Shown: positions 21,201 to 33,759 of the stretch, piece after piece | Numbering within the stretch: position 1 is the stretch's first letter | Layout: each line of letters opens with the position of its first letter | From: Homarus americanus | Lineage: Eukaryota; Arthropoda; Malacostraca; Decapoda; Nephropidae | Assembly: GCF_018991925.1 (NCBI RefSeq) | Contig: NW_024756914.1 | Location: forward strand, 9,010,089 to 9,074,088 | DNA: 64,000 nt | Direction of reading: 5' to 3' | Made by a program: the position numbers and the translations under genes | The notes under the pieces: generated by a model | Told to the model about the DNA's origin: nothing | The model's database searches: none | Seen by the model: only the letters and a program-made list of their open reading frames with translations

Positions 21201-24200
21201 CACTGGCTGACAATGTTAAACAAAAGTTTGTTGACTTAATATCAGAACTGATGTCCATTATTATGAAATACTATTCTAAATTTTCAATGCCTGATTGAAA
21301 ACCTTAAGGAGACAAATTTATTTATCATTTCACTACTCAATACCTTACAGTACTGGCCATTTGGGTGGTTGGTCTCTTCTTTGTTACTTTGTGAACCTTA
21401 TTGTCCAGGAAACTCATACCCAGAGAAATCCTGCCATGTATTTTTAGTGTCACACTGGATAACACCCTTCTCACATCTGTCCTGGGCTGAGATTCTGTAC
21501 AGGTGTTAACACTTTACCACCAACACTTTTATTCTATTGTATAATTTCTAGGGAAAATTACTACTGAAATTAGGTATAATTCCAGAAGAGCTCTGTCTGA
21601 ATATTGTGTAGTACATGGAGTAGTTTATGTCCTTGTTTTATTTATACTCTACCATACTGGAATATAAACTGTAGATTATATTGTATCTGTTTTATTACAG
21701 TTGTTACGGGAGCTACAGACGGTATTGGCAAAGCTTATGCATTTGAAGTAAGTATTTTGATGAAGTAGTATTATGAAATAGGAAGTTTTAGTTTATACAG
21801 ATGACCTGAAGATTAGGCACCCCAGCATATTTCACCTGAAGATTAAACACCCTGATGTTGCTTAAGGGGGTTAGGTTAGGATTAGGGTGTATTCAGGTGA
21901 AATAAGCTGAATGTAGGAGACCATATAATACTCTCTCCTAAGTTTGTTAGTTGGATCATTTTAGAGTAGTTAGTGTAGACCTGTGAAAATGGGTAGTTAC
22001 TGTAGGTCATATTATATGATTCCAGAGTTTGGTCTCGGGTGGATTAATTCATTTTTCACCAGTAAAGGAATGTGTCACTTTTTTGTATTACTAGCATGAT
22101 AGAAGAGCTTATAACTAACCATGATATTGTAGTTATTCTTCTTTTGTTGTTGTAAATACTGTAGTGGTAAGTTGAGAATTACAGTGTATGCAAATGTTAA
22201 TACAGGAAGTGTTTTGCATTTTTCACAGTGATCAGTATTTAGTAAGTTTGCTCCTCCTTAAAAATCTCCATATTCTGAAGTTGTACGTACAGAAAATTTA
22301 TATGTCCCAATTTATCATCTGGGGTAATGTCACTCACACCTGTTAGTATACAGTATTACAGTACAGTACTGTACAGGTATATCTTTTTCCTCCTGTTGGG
22401 GGTGGGAGAAACATGGTGCAACCTTTGTGTTAAGGATCCAGTTTCTGAGTTGAGATCATGGGCATTACTGTATGTGTTGTGATGTTTGTTTGTGTGTTGT
22501 ACAGTATATATTGTAAGTGTGTGTGTTTATAATAAAAAAAAATAATAATTAACGGTTTATTGAAAGAGCATGGCAGCAGGAAGGCTGAAAATATACAGTT
22601 ACATAATTGGGGAATGGGTCTTTTGATTTACAAACAATATACAAATAACATAAGTGATACAAATATGATATATAATAATTAGGTGGGGAGAAGCTCAAAC
22701 TACAGGGCATTTCAACATAGTGTATATATGTGTGTGTTGTACAGTATGTGTATTTTTGGTTGTGTGAATGTGTTTATGTATGACTCGAGCCTTATCCTGT
22801 ACTGTATTAGTCAACAGTTACTTGGCATCATTATTTCTCTGTACAGTACAGTAGTGTAGAGCAGGGGTTTTCAAACTATGGGTCCCGACCCTTCAGTGGG
22901 TCGCGAAATAAATAAATTGGGTCGCAAAATAAAAATGGGTCGCGAAAATAAATAAGAAAAAAAAATAAAATGGGTCGTGAAAATAAATAAGAAAATAAAT
23001 ATAAATGCACCATAATTTAGGCTTGGTTATTGTAATGTACAGTCTAGGAAGCGACTGCAAGGAGAGCATTTCCTGATTCTTTCTTTACCTCTCATGTCAT
23101 CCGTTTTGCGCATTTCATATCATTACACTTAGGTTTAATGGGTCGCAATTCAAATTGTTGTTCTGGTTGTGGGTCGCAGTAAAAAAAGTTTGAAAAACAC
23201 TGGTGTAGAGTATATCTCTCACAATATGTAATTGTAGATGACCAGTGTACAATAATTACTAGTTTATGCTCATAATACTGAATTTATTTTGTCTTCTCTT
23301 TTCCTAGCTGGCCCGTCGAGGCCTCAAGATTGTGTTAGTCAGTCGGAATCCTTTTAAACTTCAGAATGTGGCTGCAGAAATAAGTAAGATATCCTGTTGT
23401 CAGATGACTAAGAAAACCTTCATCATGTTCAACACAAAATATCAGATATATAACATCTAAATATATTCTCAAATGTTTTATGGTTTTACTTCTTCTATAC
23501 TGTACAAGGAAAGTACAGTACTGTATTTCAGTATTATTTCCAGTAACTTTATTTATGGACTTTACAAACTTTTCAGGCACTAAATATGGTGTTGAGACAA
23601 AGATTGTTGATGTGGACTTCACCAAGGATGACATTTATGACCGACTACAGAGAGAACTTGGGGAGATGGACGTTGGTGTGTTGGTGAATAATGTGGGTAT
23701 GGGCTTTGAGCACCCTGAGTACTTTAATGAACTTCTTGACTGTCAGAAGTGAGTATCTAGTGGGTCTTTAAGAATATATTTACAACTATATCAATTTCAG
23801 GTGTACATTAAATCAGGTCTATATTTTTCTTTTATATTTTTTTACAGCTGTTCAGGAATACATGATAATGTTTAGTATACAGTAGTTCTGAAGACTTTCT
23901 GCTTTGTTACATAGTAGAACTTTTCAATTCCAGCAGCCTCAGGCCCCAGCAGTTACAGCTATTTTAGTATACTGTTTTTGGAAATCCTCAAGTTTGTCTA
24001 ATAGTAATTCCACTTATTCTGCACTTGAGAGAGAAAGATGTTAATAGTTTTAGGCAGCACCACAGGGGCCCCCACTGGTTAATGGTCTTTTTGAAGACAT
24101 AATGGTGTTATATTTGGGGGGAACCAGAAGGCCCACTTTTTGGGTGAAGTGTAACTATTTCTGGTTACCTGAGACTTGTCGATGAGAGATAACTTCAGTC

Positions 24201-27200
24201 ACATTAATAGAAAGTTTATAGGTTAAGTTTGTAAACCCAAATAGTCTTTTCTCCATTTATTTATAAAAATAAAAATTATGCACAGTCAATTAGGATATCA
24301 CTGTAATTAACACTATGAGCTGTGAGTGTTGGCGATGGACAAACCTTACCAAGAATAAGCTTCATGTCACATGCCCATCCGTTCTGAGAGCCGAGTGTTT
24401 ACTGGCTGTAGAACCGGCTTTTAATAGCTGACTCTAGCATCTTAGAGAAGCGACTTGCCAGTAGAAAATACCTATCATATGGTCTGTGCATGATAGCTCG
24501 CAGCTCATGGAAAACTACCGTGAGTGATGTAATTTTATAAACCTAATGTATATAACCCATATTTATGTAAGTTACTCTCTTTTAGACGGGCTAATACAGA
24601 AGTGTCCAGGTTTTATAAGTTTAAACGTAATATTTTCAATAGTCGAGTTTATACAGTACAAGGGGTAGTAGAAACAGTTTTGGAATGGCAGATATGGAAG
24701 GTTTTACTAGTAAAGCCTCGATAAATCGGACTTCAATATATCAGAATTTGCCTTTTTCAGGCTCTGAGATGCTCTGATCACCAGAAATACTATAATAAAA
24801 AGTTTTAAGAAATGGGGAAGATTAAACAAAAAAGGCGAAAGCAAATTTGATCAGATATCATATTTGCTTTAGCCTTACTGAGAACTAAGACACTTGAGTA
24901 TGTGTTACGACCCTTGGCCTCTTAGGGTGTAACAATATCACAAATTACACTTTGTACTATAGGTCCAGGAATAAATTCCACCAAATTATCACCTCATTAT
25001 TATGGGGTATATTGAAATTCTTGCAGTGGCTTTAATTACAATATATATATTAACAAATAAACAAACTAACAAGTATATCCGTATGTACAAAAATAAATAA
25101 ATACAAATTAAAACTGAACAAATGAACTACTCAACCGAGTGACAAAATAACGAATATCAACGTAATAATTAAAGGCTTTAGTCTAGACACTACCCTAAAC
25201 AACGTGGTTATCCAATACACGTAACTCATAAACAAGTTAGGTATTTATCGTTGATTTCTACAGTATGACTACACACAGTCTCACATATAAATCACTATGT
25301 AATACTTGGTGTTCTCAAAAGTCGAGCAAGGTTAACACGGTATACCACTAAAATATACAATAGGAGAGGAGATACTTATCTTACAACTGCCAGCCCAATA
25401 CTGAAAACCGCCCGGCTCTGAGAGGTAAAACTAAGCAGCAGAGGTGGACGGAAATGATGTCACAACAAAAGACGTTCAACTTGCGAATCCACAAATAGTT
25501 ATCAAACGCTCACTCCCTCATTAGTATGCGAAACTAATACAATAAACATAACAGTCGACCCTCGTTAAAACGGACTAATAGGGGGGAAGGGGTGTCCGTT
25601 TTAGCCGATTGTCCGAAGTAACCGATTTAGGGGTTAATATTGCATAATATTGTATTATACAGCAATGTGTATGTTTATTTGAGTGCCCCGTCATAGGAGT
25701 CCGTTTTCTCTCACTTCAGGACGCCTGAGTCGTCCGTTTTCTCTTAATCTTAGAGTGCAGTACACCAGTGACTTCTTTATTTCTTAGTAATTTGAAATTG
25801 CAACCCCAATTGCAACTGGGACAATCCCAGAACCAGAAATTTGATATGGACAGTTCAGATTTCGTCCGATTTATCCGAAATCCGGATTAAAGGGGTCCGA
25901 ATTAACGAGGGTTGACTGTACATTGTTTTACTGAACACATTGAAACTAATTGAAACTAATATTACTACATTTTAAGAACAGTGGGGTATGCTATAACGAA
26001 TCTAATTGGTTCTAGAACCTCGTTCGTTATAGCATTCGTTCGTTATAGGATTAATCCGTCCCAGGCCCCCAAATACAACCACTTAACACTGAAAATTTGC
26101 TGTGGAAATTGTAAAAAATACGGTACTTTATCTTACCTTAGTGTTGTTCAGCATGCAGGACAGGAGGCAGAGGGGGAGGGGGGGAGGAGAGAATTATGGA
26201 GAAGAGGTGGAAGGAGAGGAGTCATCCTTCCTAGCCCTCTTTGGTGACTGTCTTACAGGCACTTTGTCTGTAGGGTCTTTTGCTACTTTTTTAAAGAAGG
26301 AATCCAGGGTTGGCTGCTTCAACCTTGATTTCTGGACCTTCCAAAAGTAGTTCATCATAGTGTCATTAAACACACTGATGGCCTTTTCCACAGAACCAAC
26401 ATCAGGATGATAATCCTCGCAAGCTTAGACAGTTTGCTCCAGCAAAAGAACACATCCTTGAGATCTTTGGCTGGAATGATGTGGCTTTCCTCCTTGTCCT
26501 CATCCTTCCCTGACTCCTCAGAAGTTAAGCTCCGCTTCAGTGTCTCATTTTCTTCTTTGTGAAGCTCAAGCAGCTCCTCAGTGGACAGCTCCTTACTGTG
26601 CTCTTCCACCAACTCCTCAACATCATCCACTTCCAGACCCATGGAATTGCCCAGAGACACAATTTCATGTACAACAGCCTCTTCGAAGCCTTCAAAGTCT
26701 CTTTGAAGCACACATTCAGGCCACAATGGCCTCCAAGCAGCACAAAGACACCTCAAAGTAACCTCTTTCCAGGCTGAGGTAATTAAAAACACAGCATCTG
26801 CTATATTGAAGTGACTCTTCCAAAATTCCTTCAAACTAACATCACTGGAAGAAGTGGTCGCAAAACATTTTCTAAACAGTGCCTTTGTGTACAGCTTCTT
26901 AAAGTTAGAAATTACCTGTTGATCCATGAGCTGGATGAGAGGTGTTGTGTTGGGTGGCAAGAAGTGCACAGTGATGAAGTTGAACTCCTCTGGCAATTCA
27001 ACCATCAAATTAGGAGGGTGGGCTGGTGCATTGTCCATCACCAACAAAGCTTTCAGTGGAAGATTATTCTCCCTGAGGTATTCCCGAACACTGGGTCCAA
27101 ACACCTCAATCACCCACTCAGAGAAAAGAATCCTGGTCACCCATGCCTTTGGGTTTGACCGCCACATAACACCAAGGCGGTTCTTCCTAATGTTTTTGAA

Positions 27201-30200
27201 AGCTCTGAGGTTTTCTGCATGGTACACAAGGAGTGGTTTTATTTTGCAGACACCAGAAGCATTAGCACAAAGAAGGAGGGTAAGCCTGTCTTTCATTGGC
27301 TTATGGCCAGGGACAGACGTTTCCTCCCTGGTAATGTATGTATGGCGAGGCATTTTTTTCCAAAAAAGTCCAGTTTCATCACAGTTGAATACCTGCTGAG
27401 AAACAAAGCCTCCCTCTTTAATCACATTCAAAAAAATGCCATGGTTTTCCTTAGCTGCTTCCTTATCTTCACCAGCAGCATCACCATGTCTCACAACACT
27501 ATGTAATTTATTTCTTCTGAAACCAGTAAACCACCCCTTGGTACCCCTAAACACTGGCACATCACTATCACTTCCACTGGGAGTCTTGGCTTATAAGATC
27601 CTCAAACAATTGTCTGGCCTTCTCACAAATTATAGCTTCACTAATGCTATCACCTGCCATTTCTTTCTCCTTTATCCACACTAAGAGTAAATTTTCCGTC
27701 TCCTCAATCACATTACACCTTGCTTTGCTAAGTCTAGAGATTCCCTTAGCCACTTGCACAGTTTTCAACTCCTTTATTCTTCAAAATCGTACATATAGTC
27801 GATTTAGCCATCCCATACTCATCACTAAGTTTCGCAATGCTTGTTCCATCCTCACATTTCTTTATGATTTCTTTCTTAGTTTCAAGAGTTATGAGCTTTC
27901 TCACTCGCTTTGAACGATTCATTGTCACAATTGTACACTTGTATAACAAAATATTTATACAAATAACTCGTATTTCTACATCAAAAGACGAAATTTCAAC
28001 AATAACAGTGGTGCACTGGCTACACAATGAGACAAAGATGGCGTCTGACGCTCTTGTTGTGGGTTGCGGTACAACAATATTCATGCGCCAGACGAAATAG
28101 TCCCGTATTCACCCGCGTTCGTTGTAGGAGATGCGTTCGTTATAGCATTCTCAATTTTATAGGTAAAACCGTTCGTTATAGGAATATTCGGAGTAGGATC
28201 TGTTCGTTATAGGATATCCCACTGTATAACACATAACATCTTAATTCAAACCGCTTCAGTTTGTACACAACGAAACAGTCGAAGTTCATATACCGACCAG
28301 AACTCCATTCATTGGTTCTTATTCAGACACTCGTAACAGTATGTAAGCAGACTGTGGCTGATCAGGTGCTGCTACATTCATCAGGTTTATTTATTTATTG
28401 ATTCAGTATTATATTCTCATATGATTGGCCTCTTATGGTTTATGGTTCATCATGATTAATATAGATTAATATAACATCATCAGTAATAGAGAAAAATACA
28501 ATACAATACTGTACAGTACTGTCTGTAATTTGTAATAGGACTTGAAAATAAAAGGATTAGCTGTATCAGAAGGTTGTTTACTCAGATGCATTCAAGAGCT
28601 TTCAGTAGACCAGCTTACAACAGGGGTCACTATAAAACACTGTGTACAGTGAATCCTCGAAGATCTGGACCAAAAAGTGAGTACCACCTGTCCGGTAAAG
28701 CCGATTGTCCAGATTTTCCGGCAAATAATGAATGATATAAGAAACACCAAAAATACAGTACTAATGTAGTGATAAACAAATTACCACATATAAACCATGC
28801 ATTTACCTATGATAACATGATAAGAAACATAGTATCATTACAAGAGTGAATGAAATAATATTCCCACAAACAACAATTGTCAACTCTGTTTATGTTTCCC
28901 ACCTCCTCAGGCACCTGTGTCCAAGCATAACCCACGGGCCTAAAATGTTCTTTGCTCTGGTTTGGGAATGTTTCTCAGGGAAACTTCTAGGAGGCTTCTT
29001 AGCCCAGAACCCCTGAAGTTTTTTGTCCAGATCTTCTTAAAAACGTTATTTACTGCCTATGGGTGTTATATGATGACTCAGTTTGGCTACTTGTACACTT
29101 AGACAAATGATTAATGAATAAACCAGGGTATATGCAGATGCATAATACTTTACTCTACAATATTACTTATTAAGTGATGATAAATACACTACAGGTCCAC
29201 CACCGATTTTCCGGCACCCTTGGTTCCAAAGCCTTGCCAGATTATCCGTTTTGCACAGACCAAACAAGGTCAGGTAATAATAATTCAACAATACACCTCT
29301 GACCCACTAATTATACACCTCCTGTGTCTCTAAAGCACCATGGACTGCTAGAAACTTAAATTAAACAAATATTAAATGTAAATTAAGTGTGAAAAAGCCA
29401 TAATTTTGAGCAAGATTAATGTACACACTTTGTACTCAAATGTACTACACTAGACTAAAAAAATTATCTCTTGTGCAATCTATATGTTGTTGACACTCAA
29501 ATTAATCACTATCTTACAAGAATGCCAACAATGCATTTTATATTCTGCTAAGTCTAGTCAGCTACATTTTATAAGATAAAAACTTTAAGCCTAGACTACC
29601 TTCACCCAGGCTGGGAGGAAGGGAGGGAAGTTAAGTACCCCCTCATAATTTTCTCCAGACCAAAGGAGGTGCCAAACCAAAGGAAGTGCCAGTCCATCAG
29701 TTGCCGGATAATTGGTGGTGTACCTGTACAATAGTATTTATTAAGTGGTGATAAATACACTACAATAGTATTTATTAAGTGGTAATAAATACACTACAAT
29801 AGTATTTATTAAGTGGTGATAAATACACTACAATAGTATTTATTAAGTGGTGATAAATACACTACATTAGTATTTATTAAGTGGTGATAAATACACTACA
29901 ATAGTATTTATTAAGTGGTGATAAATACACAACTGTACTGTACTAATTTACTAAGTGTTAGACAGACATTGTGGTAAGCCAATCAGCTGTTTGCTCTTTG
30001 TAAACAAATGAGTATTAAATGACGCCTTTTCAGCGTGGGATTCTTTTTTCGGGAAAGTTGTTTCTTTTAAGATAATATTTTATCAACCTGGCCCCAAATG
30101 ATCCTAAACAATATACTCCTTCACCTATTTGTTCTTATTTTTATCTGTATAGTGCTGTACAGTACAGTATACAGTTTTCTCTTTATTCTAGACAAATTTT

Positions 30201-33200
30201 AGGGTTACTTACTTACAGTGTTGTACGCGTCAACGGAAAAGAGTGGGGCTGCCAGCGTCAGCATAAACGACCGAGAAATTTGATGCTGTCAGCGTCGGCG
30301 TAAACGATTTCATAAATTGACGCCGTTAGCGTCAGCGTCAACACCTAGCGTCAACGAGGTTTCAATGATGTACAAATGCAACCCCTGAAATGCCTATTCT
30401 CGTGTGTATGGGAGTAACATACAGTATGCAAAATAAAAAAATATTCATTAATTTTTAATAATTTATTATGATTTATATTGTCATTTTATTTATTCATTTG
30501 TTCCCCGGCAAGAACACTAACATCTCAAAATGCTTGTCGATCATTCTGGTGCGCTTGGGCCTCAAGACGTCCATGGAGAACATGCGCTCCACGGTGACAC
30601 TAGAGGGGTCTCGTACAGGGCCTGGAACAATTCGTCCTTCACGTCATGGTCTTTATCGTCTCCCTCGCTGCTGCTGCTCTCAGTCTCGTGCACGGACTTC
30701 TCCACCAACCTGGACAGCTGGTTGGTGGTCTTTTTCCTGACTTGAAAATTCAAATCTGTAAATAGGTGGGCGGGCGCGGCCAAATTTTTCCCAGTCGTCT
30801 TTATAACAAGATAATTGAAAATCGAACTTGGAAAAATAAAAAAAAATAGAAGTTGACGAACAAATTGACGCTTGACGCTCCGCTTGGGTGAAAAGTTGAT
30901 TGCGTCACCTGCCCAAAAAATTGATGGCGTCAGCGTCAGTGTTAACAAAAAGTTGCCGCCGTCTATTAACGGCGTCAACATAGAACACTGCTTGCATATA
31001 CCACTTTACAATAAGTAACAATCATTTTGGTGACAACAGTTGTTGACAACCAGACTTATATGTCTGATTTTCAACCCAGAGAGTTCATTCTTTTAATAAC
31101 CTTGTTAAACACTTAAAGACTTTAGTTGTTGAAGTGTAGTAATAACATAATGTCAACTTTTTCATATTTAAAACCCTAGTTAATTTAGGACCCAATTCAA
31201 TTTACGTCCTTATTTCATTTGTATTTACGACCAAAATATTTACAACCAAAATATAATAAAAATATAATAAAATTACATTTTAATATAAATAATAATTAAA
31301 TCTATATGTATTATTTAAAACAAAAAATTAAGAACGCCTTGTGCAAAGAAGCTCCCTTGCTAATGAGCGGTAAACAACAGTCGGAGCTTGGCGGGCCTTT
31401 TGTTTTCACGTATCTGGAACAGGAGAAAAACTTTCTCAAGTTTCTTACAGCATTTTTGCATCCCCATTCAACATGAGCAAGAGCCAGTGGTGGTAGTGTT
31501 GTTTCAAAAGCTAATAGAAAGTGTATAAGCTTAGCTGAGAAACTAAATGTGTTTAAACGATATCAAAAAGGTGAGAGGTCTGTGGATATTATATGGAGCA
31601 AGCAATGAATATATTTTCTGAAGTGAATCCATTAACAGAACAAAACAAAGAAAGAATTTAAATAAATGAAATGACCTTTACATAAAGATGTATAATGAGA
31701 AAAGAAAACAGCTGTGCAAGGTTCTTTCGAGAGCTTTATTGTTCGAAGGCCTAAACCATCAACTTCAGCTACACCATCAAATTCAGCATCATAAGCAGCT
31801 TCAACATCAACTTCAGGTTCAGTAACAGTTTCAGCAACAGCTTTATGGAAAGCTACAGCTTCAGCCAGAGTTGAACCTGATGACTTCGTCATCTGAGTAA
31901 AAACTCGCACAATATTCATTGGCTGTCCTAATGTTTTAGACTTTACCACCATTGGTGAGTAGAATTTTTGTTTTACATTCGTAAATATTATTTAAAACAT
32001 ATATGAACAGTAAATAAGTGTTGCTTTCGTATTCATATGGAGAGAAATGACGTTATGCTTTCACATGTACGCACTTACTGTTCATACGTTGGCGTTCCCA
32101 ATCGTCTCGCTTTATTTCTTTACCATGAGTGGTTAGCCACTTCTAGTGTTCCATTTATTAACATTAAATAATATTACTTAAAACATACATACACGTATTA
32201 AATTTTTTAAAATTAAGTTCACTACAGCTACAACCAGGGTCTTATTTACTTCAGCTTCTTATGTAGAACCATTATCACTAACGAAAACAATGCCGTCTTG
32301 TCTCCTCATGTGTGTTTTAATAGTCTACGTATTAATAATGAATTGCATTGCTCATTTTGCATATACAGTGATCCCTTGGTTAACGAGCGCCTCGGTTAAC
32401 GAGATTTCGGTTAACGATTTACCTTCCATAAGATTCTTAACTTCGGTAAACGAACAATCCCTCGATTAACGAGTTTTTTACGAGCTGACTTCAACATGTT
32501 TTCGCTTGCATTTGGCGGTCCACCAGCTTTAGTATTAGTCTGCCAATACAGTAATCGGTTTTAGGGCTTAAATTCCTTACTATTTTAGTAAATATCAAGA
32601 AGTTTATACTATTCAATGATTTTAAAAGTTTAATATTAACTTTTTTAGTCATTTTAACAATTATTGAACATAATTGAAGGTAAAGAAACTAGTTTCTGGC
32701 GTGCCATCCAGCCTGTTAACACACCAGACAGGCGTTAGTCTCTCTCTGTTTTCAGTGGAGGTAACATCTTGCTTGAGACTCTCTTCAACTAAATGCTTTT
32801 TTTCTGTGTTTCCAAGCAAATTATTGGTCATTTTGAAATATATTTTACATATTGACAATATATAATGCAGTGCAGTGTTGATTTAAAAATAATCACACCA
32901 AGAGAACTAAAATTTTATGGGTGAAATGGTGCCATGGGGTGACTTTCCCACCCCAATGCCTTCTCTTTCCCTTCTCCACCCCCATTCTAATTCCCATCAC
33001 ATCAAAGTAAGTGTACTTTTCTACCTTTTTTGTTGAATTTAGGCAATTTTCGGTGAGCTGGAACCAATTTCCCAAAAACCCATTGAAACAATGGTTTCGG
33101 TAAACGAGTTTTTCGGTTAACGAGCAACCTGCTGGAACAGATTGTGCTCGTTAACCAAGGGACCACTGTATAAACATTAATTCAGTCAAATACATATTCA

Positions 33201-33707
33201 TTAATAAACAATAATGAATCTTTTGAACATATTCTTAAGATAAATGACTGTTTCCTCGAGTGCACACGTATACATTGGCGTTCCACTATCAGTCTCACTT
33301 TTTCTTTAATATCAGTGGTTACTTCTCCTGTACATTAAATAACATTAATTAAAACATAAATTTTTTACATTAATTTTACTACTATAACAACCAGGGTCTT
33401 ATTTTCATCAGTTTTAGGTGTATAACTGACATTATGGGTGTAAACACTGACAACAATGCCGTCTTTTATCCTCTTGTGTGTTTTAATATTCTACGTATTA
33501 TTAATGAATTGTATTGTTCATTTCGCATATACAGTGATCCCTCGGTTAATGAACACAGTTCATTCCAGAAGGTCGTTTGTTAACTAAAACCATTGCTTCA
33601 ATGGGATTTTGGGTAATTGGTTCCAGCTCACCGAAAATTACATACAAAGTAAAAAAAAAAAAATGCAGTGAAGTACACTTACTTTGAGGTGTGTATGTAG
33701 AAGGCTC

Positions 33708-33759
<52 letters not shown>

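Larger units (their letters stand above)
24903..28338. mobile_element. solo LTR split by two transposons
   Basis: Starts TGTTACGACCC and ends CTCGTAACA, with a perfect 5-bp target duplication GTATG at 24898-24902 and 28339-28343. Removing the MITE (25551-25919) and the Tigger (25979-28224) leaves about 820 bp, a normal LTR length, with no coding sequence. Solo LTRs arise by recombination between the two LTRs of an element. Family not identified. Confidence 0.8.

Noticed and set aside
26540..27506. Plus-strand frames of 70-157 codons
   Set aside because: Antisense shadows of the Tigger transposase.
31632..31952. 106-codon minus-strand frame rich in A, E, V, D
   Set aside because: Low-complexity reading of a CTTCAACATCAA-type repetitive stretch beside a Tigger N-terminal remnant; more likely the transposon's tail region than a gene.
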